In this document: piece after piece, positions 55,501 to 64,000 of the stretch
How positions within the stretch are numbered: position 1 is the first letter of the stretch
How the letters are laid out: each line of letters starts with the position of its first letter
The notes under the pieces: generated by a model
Told to the model about the DNA's origin: nothing
Databases searched by the model: none
The model's input: only the letters and a program-made list of their open reading frames with translations
Program-made: the position numbers and the translations under genes
Source: Thereva unica
Taxonomy: Eukaryota > Arthropoda > Insecta > Diptera > Therevidae
Direction of reading: 5' to 3'
Assembly (NCBI GenBank): GCA_949987705.1
Contig: OX465281.1
Span: forward strand, 105,051,248-105,115,247
DNA length: 64,000 bases

Positions 55501-58500
55501 TATTCTTTCTGTTGAATAACACTTCAGATTGGATGACAATATATTAAGTGGAGATTGATCCGCACTCACTTGCAACCCGCCGGATCTGGGAATCGAGGCC
55601 AATAATTCGAATGTGTCAAATTGGGCGGGCGAACGGCTAACAAAGACCTTGGAAGGTGGTGACACCCGATTTGTCACTACTGTAAAAATCCGAGAAGATC
55701 CACTGCATACAAACAGCTAGCAGACCTGTTAGTAAGTCCTAATCCCACCTCCCCGCGGTGCCCCCTGGGGTACTTCTTCGGAAGGAGCTAACGGGAGACG
55801 GGCGAATGGCGAGCTCTCTGCGCCACAAAACAGAGTTTTAAGTCGGTTGGGCTGAGGGTTAGCAACCCGCTCCCATAAAAAACACCATTGCTACGAATCG
55901 GCAAACAATGCCTCGGAACCGGATGGACAACACGACGACGACCTTTGCTTTTCGAACAAGGACACGAATCGGATCATGGAATGTGAGAACAATGCTTGCT
56001 GAGGGACGGCTGGATGAAGTCCTCAACGAGATGAATCGATATAAAATCAAGATCATGGGACTTAGCGAGACCAGATGGCCCGATGCGGGGGAACATATCT
56101 GCCCAAATGGTGAGTCCTTCTTATATTCTGGGAGAAATGAAACTGAAAGCCGTAGGAGTGGCGTTGGCGTAATACTCACCAAAGAAGCCAGGTCCACCCT
56201 CATTAGCTGGTCACCAGTTTCTGAGAGGATTATTACCGTGCGCCTGCGTACCAGGCTAAGAAGTACTACGGTAGTCCAATGCTATGCTCCAACTGAAGAC
56301 GCAGAAGATGACATCAAAGACGAGTTCTACATGCGACTGAATGAGGTTTTTCGCTCTATTCCAAGGGGAGACATCATTGTATTAATGGGTGACTTAAACG
56401 CACAAATCGGCCGCGACAACACCGGTCTTGAACAAACAATTGGAAAACAAGGCCTAAGCCAAGTTACCAATAACAATGGTGAGCTTTTCGTTGACTTTTG
56501 TAGTTCCCATCAACTAATGGTAGGTGGAACTTACTTTTGCCACAAGAAGATACACAAAGAGACCTGGGTATCACCCGATGGTAGAACGAGAAATCAGATA
56601 GATCACGTGGCCGTCAGCCGCAGATGGAGAACCATTCTGGAGGATGTCAGGAGCTTCAGGGGAGCGGACACTGGAAGCGACCACCATTTGGTAGTAGCAA
56701 CTATTCGCCTTAGAATCGCTGCAATCAGAAACGTTCAACGCGATGTTATAAACCGTAGACGGTTTAACGTTGACCTTCTGCAGGAGACCGCTAAAAAGCG
56801 AGAATTTGCTGGAAACCTGCAGCAAATATTAAACCAGCAAACCGTTTCTGACGACACAAATATTGAAGAGCTGTGGAGTAGAACAAAGGGCGCTATATTG
56901 ACGGCTGCGGAAACGAGCGTCGGTTATGTCCAGAGAAACATGCAACATTGGATCTCGGACACTACCTGGCAAAAAATAGAACGCAGGAGGGCCCTCAAAA
57001 ATAACGTAAACTCTACAAGCGACCCGGAAAGACGTCACCAACTTGAACGGGAATATTCCCAATTACACCGGGAAGTAAAGAGAAGTGTGCGGCGTGATAA
57101 AAGGCAGCAGATAAATGAGCTCGCAGAAAAAGCGGAAAACGCGGCAAACACAGGCAACAGTAAAGTGCTGTACCAAATTACTAAACAGCTCTCGGGAAAG
57201 CACTCTACTAAAAAGCATGCCGTAAAGAATGCGGATGGGAGGCTGCTGTGCAGCGACGAGGAGCAACTCCAAAGATGGAGAGATTACTTCTTCGCCGCCC
57301 TGAATGGTTCACTTGCACAGGAACCTCAGGAAAACAGCAACAATGCACAGCCGATAAGAATCAACACCCGGGCCCCATCCAAGACGGAAATAGTAACCGC
57401 AATTCATGCGATGGCCAATGGTAAAGCAGCTGGAAAAGATGGCATCCCGGCAGAATTGTTGAAAGCCGATTCAAGCCTCATAGCAGATGCGCTTCAGCCA
57501 ATCCTGGAAATAGCATGGAACACCTGTACCTTTCCGGAGGATTGGACGGAAGGTATCATAGTCAAAATACCCAAAAAGGGGGACCTAACAATATGCGACA
57601 ACTGGAGAGGCATCTGTCTATTATCTAGTGTGGGTAAAATCTTGTCCCACGTTATATTATCAAGGATAAGAGAGGCAGTAGACCGAACGCTTAGAAGGCA
57701 GCAGGCCGGATTCAGGAAGGGCCGCTCATGTATAGACCATATTAACACCTTGAGAATCATAGTGGAGCAGTCTACTGAATTCCGATCCCCCCTTTACCTA
57801 GCTTTCGTAGATTATGAGAAAGCGTTCGACTCGGTTAATAGGAGCTTTATATGGCAGGCATTACGGCGACGTGGACTGCCTGATAAAATAATAGAATTGA
57901 TAAAAGCCCTTTACAACAATTCCAAATGCAGAGTTCTCCATAATGGAAAATTATCCGACAGCTTCGAGGTGAATTCAGGAGTACGACAAGGATGTCTACT
58001 TTCGCCATTACTATTTCTTATAGTAATAAATGACATCCTTGTCGACGCTCTAGATAATAGAACAGGCGGCATACAATGGGGTTTGCTAGACCGCCTTAAG
58101 GACCTCGACTACGCGGATGATATCTGTTTGCTGGCCCACAGACATCAGGAGCTAAAAAACATGTTAAACAATTTGGCAACAGAAAGTAGTCTAGCAGGCT
58201 TAAGGCTGAATCCGAACAAAACCAAAGAAATGCGGATAAATGCAAACACACTTGAACGAACTGCGCTGAATAACCGTGACGTGGAACTGGTAGATAAATT
58301 CTGCTACCTCGGTAGCATTATTACCGAAAATGGCGGTACAGAAGAAGACGTCAGTTCCAGAATAAATAAAGCACGAGGCGCATATGCATGCTTGTTCCGC
58401 ATATGGAGATCAACGGAGATCTCCATTAACACCAAATTGCGGCTGTTCAACTCCAACGTTAAGGCAGTTCTTTTGTACGGTTGCGAAACATGGAAAGTCA

Positions 58501-58935
58501 CCCAATTCATCACAGGGCGCCTACAAGTCTTCATCAACAGATGTCTGCGTCGTATCCTAAAAATCCGCTGGCCAGATAGAATTTCAAATGAAGAGCTATG
58601 GCGCCGTGCCGGCCAAGAAAGGATAGACGACCAAATCAGGCGAAGGAAATGGAATTGGGTTGGCCACACCTTGCGACGCGATAACGAAAACCTAGCCAAA
58701 CAGGCCCTTGACTGGAACCCGCAAGGATCCCGTCGAGTTGGAAGACCTAGAACAACGTGGAGGAAGACCCTACTAGCAGAGGCCGCAACAACTGGGAGAT
58801 CCTGGTCAGAGCTGAGAGCTGTCGCGCAAAACAGAGTCCGCTGGAGGGCAACTGTTTCCGCCCTATGTCCCATGAGGGATTAAAGGGGCACAAAGACAAA
58901 GAAAGAAATTGAAAAAAAAAAAAAAAAAAGAGAGA
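55501..58935 (+). mobile_element. RTE-like LINE, apparently near full length
   Basis: The 5' UTR is GC-richer than its surroundings and contains CACCTCCCCGCGGTGCCCCC (about 55,746). A single ORF spans 55,908-58,883. The 3' UTR is very short (about 27 bp), followed by a pure A run of about 19 (58,911-58,929). A very short 3' UTR and a single long ORF fit the RTE group. The left boundary is uncertain. Confidence 0.75.
55908..58883 (+). CDS. RTE-like LINE polyprotein: AP endonuclease and reverse transcriptase
   Basis: An uninterrupted 991-codon frame. Residues about 20-262 are an apurinic/apyrimidinic-type endonuclease: IGSWNVRTML, SETRWP (near 53), MGDLNAQIG, IDHVAVSRRW and the catalytic SDHHLVVATI (near 257). 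It nicks target DNA. Residues about 505-770 are the reverse transcriptase: GKAAGKDGIPAELLK, NWRGICLLSSVGKI, FVDYEKAFDSVNR (first catalytic D), GVRQGCLLSPLLF and YADDICLLAH (catalytic DD near 734). The C-terminal part (FCYLGSIITENGG; LYGCETWKV; RKWNWVGHTLRR; PQGSRRVGRPRTTWRK) is typical of RTE-like LINEs. No stop or frameshift is seen, so this copy may be competent. The ATG chosen is the first that keeps the whole endonuclease, though the frame could start slightly later. Confidence 0.92.
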   Translation: MPRNRMDNTTTTFAFRTRTRIGSWNVRTMLAEGRLDEVLNEMNRYKIKIMGLSETRWPDAGEHICPNGESFLYSGRNETESRRSGVGVILTKEARSTLISWSPVSERIITVRLRTRLRSTTVVQCYAPTEDAEDDIKDEFYMRLNEVFRSIPRGDIIVLMGDLNAQIGRDNTGLEQTIGKQGLSQVTNNNGELFVDFCSSHQLMVGGTYFCHKKIHKETWVSPDGRTRNQIDHVAVSRRWRTILEDVRSFRGADTGSDHHLVVATIRLRIAAIRNVQRDVINRRRFNVDLLQETAKKREFAGNLQQILNQQTVSDDTNIEELWSRTKGAILTAAETSVGYVQRNMQHWISDTTWQKIERRRALKNNVNSTSDPERRHQLEREYSQLHREVKRSVRRDKRQQINELAEKAENAANTGNSKVLYQITKQLSGKHSTKKHAVKNADGRLLCSDEEQLQRWRDYFFAALNGSLAQEPQENSNNAQPIRINTRAPSKTEIVTAIHAMANGKAAGKDGIPAELLKADSSLIADALQPILEIAWNTCTFPEDWTEGIIVKIPKKGDLTICDNWRGICLLSSVGKILSHVILSRIREAVDRTLRRQQAGFRKGRSCIDHINTLRIIVEQSTEFRSPLYLAFVDYEKAFDSVNRSFIWQALRRRGLPDKIIELIKALYNNSKCRVLHNGKLSDSFEVNSGVRQGCLLSPLLFLIVINDILVDALDNRTGGIQWGLLDRLKDLDYADDICLLAHRHQELKNMLNNLATESSLAGLRLNPNKTKEMRINANTLERTALNNRDVELVDKFCYLGSIITENGGTEEDVSSRINKARGAYACLFRIWRSTEISINTKLRLFNSNVKAVLLYGCETWKVTQFITGRLQVFINRCLRRILKIRWPDRISNEELWRRAGQERIDDQIRRRKWNWVGHTLRRDNENLAKQALDWNPQGSRRVGRPRTTWRKTLLAEAATTGRSWSELRAVAQNRVRWRATVSALCPMRD

Positions 58936-59480
58936 ACATCACACATGTAAACACTATAGAAAACGAATCTAAACATTTTACTTTGGATTGGAGGAAAATC
59001 TAATGTGATGCACTTTGCACAACAGAATTAGGTGTATTATTTTACTTAAACATACATGTCTTATTGTTAAAAATTCGGCTTACCGCACCCTAGTTTGGCC
59101 ATGGAGATTCATAAGTACCTATCATACTGACCAACGCTATATATAATTAATCTTGAAAAGTTTTTGTTAAAGGCTTATGTAGGTTATAAGTTGTGAGACT
59201 GAATCTAAAACTTAACAAAGTATTTAACAAACACTACAATATAATCATCATAGCTTAAAAAAAAGGAAATCAAATGTAAACACTAAAATTCTTTGATTCT
59301 TCACCCACGTCATGGTATATTTCTTTATTCAATATAAACAATAGTTTTTGAGCAGCAAATAAAAACTATATGCCATAATTTCGTTATCATCGGTTTTTGT
59401 TCTGGAAGCAAATTTAGAGACGTATTCATGTCAAAAACTTGTTTCATATGAAACAAAATCCCCGAAGGAAATTTAAAAAA
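58936..59480. other. AT-rich interval without a recognised feature
   Basis: Nothing beyond AT-rich non-coding sequence is seen between the LINE tail and the tRNA-like stretch. Confidence 0.35.
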
Positions 59481-59489
59481 ATTATTATG

Positions 59490-59580
59490 ACGAAAAAAAA
59501 GCACCGCGAGCCGAAGGATCGAACTCGCAGCCCCACAGACGAGGGACTTTCCCTAGCCCTTTATAGTCCATGGAAATGGT
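59490..59580 (-). repeat. Possible tRNA-derived SINE remnant (box B) on the minus strand
   Basis: On the minus strand GCGAGTTCGATCCTTCGG fits a T-arm with box B (GTTCGATCC), followed by CTCGCGGTGC and a run of T. About 45 bases upstream is a D-arm-like TAAAGGGCTAGGGAAAGTCC. The acceptor strand is not complementary, so it is not a functional tRNA. Confidence 0.35.
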
Positions 59581-59599
59581 ACTTTAACATTGCAAAAAT

Positions 59600-60287
59600 G
59601 CAGGACAAGGTTTTATTTTTGGGATGTGTAGGCGGGGGGGGTCAGGGTGAGCTTAAGTATGAGTTTTCGGGATTCTAACCCCCCCATTTGGCCGCCATCT
59701 TGGAAAACGTATGCAAATGGTTTTTCCACTATATCTCCGAAACGGCACATCTTACCGGAAATTTGCACGGACTTTTGTTTAGAATTAAATAATCTACAAT
59801 TTAGTACTTAGAAATTTTGTGGTAAAATGAATAATTAAGAAGTTATAAGCCTTAGAACACAAAAATTAGTCACAATATTTTCTTTAAAGGCTCTTTTTTG
59901 TTGTTTAAATATACTTCTGGTTGAAATTTCCAGACCATTTTCTCAGTTTTTGGTCTTTTGACCAAGAGCTGCATTTTGAGATATTTCGCAAGTCTGTAGC
60001 TGCAGTACTTTCAGAGATGAAAGTAGGCTTCAGACGGACAGACGGACAGAGCCTCTGTATAAGCTTTTTTTTTTTTGAAAAAGCTAAAATCAAATTACTA
60101 GATATTACACCGACTTTCTATTCGTTTTGGATATAATCTTCGCAACTAGTACTACACGATTTATTATATTTATTTATATTTTATTTCATACAAATAATAA
60201 TATTTATTTATTGGAATATTTTTGGTAATATTCCGGCAGAAGAAAAAATAAATTTTGAAAACATGTCACGTTTTCCATACATTTTTA
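59600..60287. other. Interval without a recognised gene
   Basis: It includes TTGGCCGCCATCTTGGAAAA and ACGGACAGACGGACAGAGCC, phrases typical of decayed insect interspersed repeats, and an A/T-rich stretch. No frame or terminal repeat can be supported. Confidence 0.35.
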
Positions 60288-61460
60288 ACTTCCCAGTATA
60301 GGAAGTTATTGTAATCGGTCCGAAAATCGAAATCGAAAATTTCAACGTATTTTCATCTTTCAAGCATTTTAAGCAAAAAATTGGGAGGAAGTATGTGTGT
60401 GTGTATGTGCGTACGGATGTGGTCATTTTTTCCTGCACGATATCGCGCGAACCAAAACTGATATCGACTTCGTTGAGGTGTTGTTCGAAGCGTATTAACC
60501 GAAATATGATCTGAAAAGAATTTCATGAAATTCGGTCCAGTCGTTTTTTTGTTTAAGCGACGTAAGTGATTTTTGTACCTGCACGATATCGCCCGAACCA
60601 CGAAAGATATTGACTTACTTGAGGTGCCGTTCGAAGCGTATTAGCGGCAATATAATCTGAAAAGATTTTTATAATATTCGGTCCAGCGGGTTTTTGGTTT
60701 AAATGACTTAAGTGATTTTTGTACCTGCACGATACCGCGCTAACTAAAAACTATATCGACTTCATTGAGGTGCCGAAAAACATTAATACATCAATATTAT
60801 GTACATTTTCGTCATCCTAATCTTGTAAGTGCGCACATTTAGTTTGACATTTTAGCGAAAATATTGATAAACAATTGTGACAAATTCTTGGTATTATGCA
60901 TATCGTTGGTTTACTAGCAGAATTCACTAAGTACAATTTTTCAAGTTTTCAGTTTTTTATACTAAAGTAAGTCTTATAATGCCAACTTTATACTGGCAAT
61001 ACCTTATAGTCCGCAAACTAATATTGTTAAGGTTTTTAGGGGGTTAGTTTCGGATTTACCTTGTCCATAATGACACAAAACTACAAAATCATTTCTGCCA
61101 AAACTCATTAAGTCGTTGCGTTTTTTTTTATTTTAATCTAAAAATCCAGTTTTAGAATTAAATAATTATTTCAATTCTTTTGTAAACTAAACTAAGTAAT
61201 CTAAAAAACAATGTATACTGAGCCGATTACTATTATATGCCATGACAAAATTTTCAGAGACACAAACATTTTAAATATCGATTTACCAAAAACTATGGTT
61301 TTTGACTTAGTGATTTCTGCTTTTAAACCCACGATATATTCTATATTGCCTATTGTTCATTTATTAGTAAAATATCCAATCATAATATTCAACATCCATC
61401 ATACTGGGAAGTTGATCGTGTGGACCGAAAGGGTCGAACCCACATCCCAACTAGTTTATT
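60288..61460 (+). mobile_element. AACTTCCCAGTAT repeat family, copy B
   Basis: It has the same start (TTAACTTCCCAGTATAGGAA), the same (TG)n and CCTGCACGATATCGCGCGAA tandem units (three rather than four), and the same end (CATACTGGGAAGTTGATCGT ... CATCCCAACTAGTTT) as copy A. Its interior after about 60,780 is different AT-rich sequence, so either an internal replacement occurred or the family has variable interiors. Confidence 0.65.
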
Positions 61461-61911
61461 CCTGCATTTGAATTTTTCCTTCACTTTTAACAATAAAGAT
61501 TGACCTACTAAATTCATTCTATAAATACAAGATAATGTATATTATACACAGGATGCACTCTTTCTACAATAAAAATTCCTCATTTTTAACAATAAGTACT
61601 GGAAAATTTAGTCATTGGTTTTTGTATTGCAAATATGCGGGGAATACTTTTCATAAAATATCCAACTTGAAATTAAAAATAACCGTGTTATAATTTTACG
61701 AATTAATATATCAAAGAAATTTTGAATTCAGTCAACTTTTACCGGAGTAATCGCTGTATATAATGTAATGTTAGAGAAAACATGGATTTTCAGAGAAAGA
61801 AAAATCTTATTTTTTTTAACAAAGTACAGATTTAACAAAAACAATATAAGAAGAAAATATATCCCGGGAAATTAAAATTTTTGCCTTTTTTATAAACAGG
61901 CTTTCTTAAAA
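61461..61911. other. AT-rich interval upstream of the hAT gene
   Basis: No terminal inverted repeat or 8-bp duplication of the hAT element could be identified here. It probably includes the 5' region of that element. Confidence 0.3.
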
Positions 61912-63117
61912 ATGAAGAAATTCAAAGACATAAGGTCGTTTTTCAAAACTGCCAAAAATCAGTCTCACGACATTGAAGAAACTGAAATATCGAGTGCTTC
62001 AACGAGTGCGACGAAGGCAGATGCTACAGCACTAGCACAATCGTCAACTTCGGCATCAGTTGGACCAAGTGAAGCCCTCGTAGGCGAAGATGACAAAGCA
62101 GAAGGAGTAGTTGAATTATCTGTAGGAGGAGAATATCAAATGGATCTAGGTACTCTTGAATATGGCCCCGCTCAACCGACGATTATTTTTCCAAAGAGTA
62201 CGTTTGGAGATAGACAGAGATCGTTTTCGTCCCAATTCTACGATACATATCAATGGCTCGAGTACAGCGCAAAATTAAATAAGACATTTTGTTTCGTGTG
62301 CAGACAATTTACATCATCAATGTAAGAGACCAGAATGAAAAGTTCGTCGCCAGTGGATTCAGCAACTGGAAAAACTAAGTGAAGCATTGAAAAAACATGA
62401 GAACTCTCCGAATCATAGTCTGTGTATGCAAAAGTTTGTAGCTTACAAGCATTCTTTGGGGTCGGGAAATGTTCACGATAAGCTAGTTGTTCAACATGAA
62501 GAAATGATAGTACAAAACCGGGACTATATGTTGAAGTTAATTGACTTAATTTTGTACTTTTCACGTCAGGGACTTCCACTAAGAGGGCACCGCGAGGGCG
62601 AGGAAGTGTCATATAAAAACCGAGGTAATTTCTTAGAGTTGTGTGAAGTTGTGGCCAAATATGACAATAATTTTTCGAGCCATTTGGAACGGCGTATCAA
62701 TTATTGCAGCCCCAAAGTGCAAAATGAAGTTATTCACATTGCTACTCAACTTGTGGTAGAAAAGATTGTCGATGATGTTGGACGATGTAAGTTTTTTTCA
62801 CTAATGGTTGATGAAGCTAAGTCTTACAAGCAGGAGCAACTATCAATAGTAATTAGATATGTAGCTGGCTTGGGTTCCTCGTCCAGAGATGCTGAAAGTT
62901 TGAAAAAACTCATTCAAGCATATTTGACTAAATGCGGTCTGAATGATTTTATAATAATCGGACAATCTTACGACGGAGCCAGCGTAATGTCTGGAAAACA
63001 TCAAGGACTTCAGGCCAAAATAAGAGAAGAGCATCCTCAAGCTGTTTACATTCATTGCTTGGCACATAGAATGAACTTGGTAGTTGTCGACAGTTGTGTC
63101 AGGGTCTTGGCTGAACC
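61912..63117 (+). pseudogene. hAT-type transposase (ZMYM1/DUF4371-like), broken
   Basis: The first frame (61,912-62,325) has a Ser/Thr-rich leader and then the TTF-type zinc-finger region (QFYDTYQWLEYSAKLNKTFC, FVCRQF). A stop and frame changes at 62,325-62,387 lead to the second frame: SEALKKHENSPNHSLCMQKF, GLPLRGHREGEE, NRGNFLELCEVVAKYD, then the DUF4371 core with FFSLMVDEAKSYKQEQLSIV (first acidic residue) and IGQSYDGASVMSGKHQGLQA (second), followed by IHCLAHRMNLVVVDSC. The C-terminal part with the last catalytic glutamate and dimerisation domain is missing because a LINE begins at about 63,118. Such proteins cut and paste hAT elements. This one is dead. Confidence 0.85.
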
Positions 63118-64000
63118 AGCTCTGTGTGCGGGCGTGCGCTGCCGTCAGTCACTGAACCTCGCTTCATTAAACGATCAACAATTAAACAAAACAAAAAAAA
63201 TTAAATTAAATAATAAATAAATAACTAAATTAAAATATTAATAAATTAATAACATCCATAAACCGGCGCATATAAGAAAACAAAAAACAAAAAACATTTT
63301 TCCGTGTGTGATCAAGTTGTGCAAATTAGTTTCAGTGTCATCAACAGCATTACAACAATAACAACAGTGATTTTGACGGACAGACTGTGCATGTAAGCTT
63401 TTTTTTTTCTACTCTTTCCCCACATCCCGCTCTCGGCCTCGTCGGCGTCGTAGCCACTATCGGTTGCTGATGGAATTCTCCTTGCTTTAGGAGGCATAAC
63501 ACTCCAGCAAGGCGCATTCCGTTTGCCCCGATGACTGCGACGCCGGCTTCGCCGACCACAACTGAGGACTGTAACCTTGCGTTTGCGAAGCAGCGATTTT
63601 CTATCGCCTTCGCCAACATCCGTGGGCTACAATCGAATTTCGACTCTGTGTCGTGCCATCTATTATCCAATTCACCCCATATCTTCGCGCTAAGTGAGAC
63701 CCAAATCTTACCTAATGATGTCTTAGATCATTACCAGGTTTCCGGGTACTCATTAGTGCATAATCTCTCCCCCCATAGGGGAGTCGCCATATATATTAGG
63801 AACGACGTAGCTTTTCAGAAGGTGTACAACAGTACATCGCCTGACTTTAACCACCTCGGCCTCAAAATTTTACTTCATAAGCACGTCATTTTCTTCTGTT
63901 TTCTATACAGGAGCCCTAATATAAATAATGAAGCCTCTTCCTTAGCATTTGACGCTATCTCTGAACGTATCTCCGAATTCTTATCCTTATACCCGGAGTG
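63118..64000 (+). mobile_element. CR1-like LINE, 5' end, continuing past the window
   Basis: GC-rich sequence (GTGCGGGCGTGCGCTGCCGT) starts abruptly after the hAT frame. A 5' UTR of about 410 bp follows with an A-rich part, a T run (63,401-63,410) and AGGAGGCATAACACTCCAGC just before the ORF. The 5' end appears complete, so this may be a full-length copy. Confidence 0.7.
63531..64000 (+). CDS. CR1-like LINE endonuclease (partial, runs off the window)
   Basis: An open frame starts at ATG 63,531 and has no stop to the window end (156 codons). It encodes an endonuclease start: FSIAFANIRGLQSNFDSV, then HIFALSETQILPNDVLD (the catalytic SET motif), GYSLVHNLSPHRGVAIYIRN and FFCFLYRSPN. These are the N-terminal motifs of the endonuclease/exonuclease/phosphatase domain of CR1-like LINEs. 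It is probably the intact partner of the C-terminal fragments at 37,963 and 48,538. RT is expected downstream. Confidence 0.85.
   Translation, partial: MTATPASPTTTEDCNLAFAKQRFSIAFANIRGLQSNFDSVSCHLLSNSPHIFALSETQILPNDVLDHYQVSGYSLVHNLSPHRGVAIYIRNDVAFQKVYNSTSPDFNHLGLKILLHKHVIFFCFLYRSPNINNEASSLAFDAISERISEFLSLYPE

Noticed and set aside
58304..58873. Minus-strand 189-codon frame inside the RTE-like LINE
   Set aside because: It is antisense to the conserved C-terminal domain. The same antisense frame occurs at 10,870-11,436 only because the two copies are homologous.
63350..63670. Minus-strand 106-codon frame at the right edge
   Set aside because: It is antisense to the LINE leader and the start of the endonuclease ORF.

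Overview
This window looks like a stretch of insect heterochromatin or intergenic DNA made almost entirely of transposable elements (TEs). It is AT-rich. I recognise no intact host protein gene, no rRNA gene and no credible functional tRNA. The TE set (412-like, CsRn1-like, errantivirus-like, BEL/Pao, LOA, RTE-like and CR1-like elements, hAT, Helitron-like and MITEs, plus a (GGTTA)n LINE tail) points to an arthropod, most likely an insect and possibly a dipteran. The order is a guess.

Layout. 1-1,982: 3' half of a 412/mdg1-like Ty3/gypsy element (+) with its 3' LTR. 1,983-13,400: mostly unassigned DNA holding a palindromic DNA element (3,923-5,485), an old diverged duplication (about 7,560-8,250) and a 5'-truncated RTE-like LINE (10,840-11,855, -).

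13,401-52,350 is one deeply nested structure. An errantivirus-like provirus (-) supplies the frame: 3' LTR 13,401-13,868, env in five pieces, pol and gag at 48,115-52,345. Its env transmembrane region is split by a CsRn1-like gypsy element (-, 14,072-37,832, 4-bp target duplication GATG). That element is split in turn by BEL element 1 (15,266-20,517), BEL element 2 (20,631-30,175, duplication ACAGT), a LOA-type LINE (30,762-36,089, duplication CAAGAGTCTTA) and a palindromic satellite element (about 36,240-37,645). BEL element 2 is broken by a probable solo LTR (21,391-26,278, duplication ATGG), which is broken by a foldback element (21,941-25,069) carrying a ~118-bp tandem repeat. Elsewhere env and pol are broken by CR1-like LINE pieces, a 5.9-kb satellite-bearing element with a large palindrome (39,146-45,085), and a Helitron-like element (45,382-47,690) carrying the same ~118-bp repeat plus a Harbinger-like MITE.

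52,350-64,000: a tRNA-derived SINE-like head, a LINE 5' fragment, two copies of an AACTTCCCAGTAT repeat family, an intact-looking RTE-like LINE ORF of 991 codons (55,908-58,883), a broken hAT transposase gene (61,912-63,117) and a CR1-like LINE entering the right edge (from about 63,118).

The nesting gives a relative insertion history that can be read from target duplications and from coding frames resuming across each insert. The most unusual feature is that different classes of mobile element (foldback and Helitron-like) carry the same tandem repeat, and that a related pair of palindromic elements carries a ~128-bp satellite with higher-order organisation.
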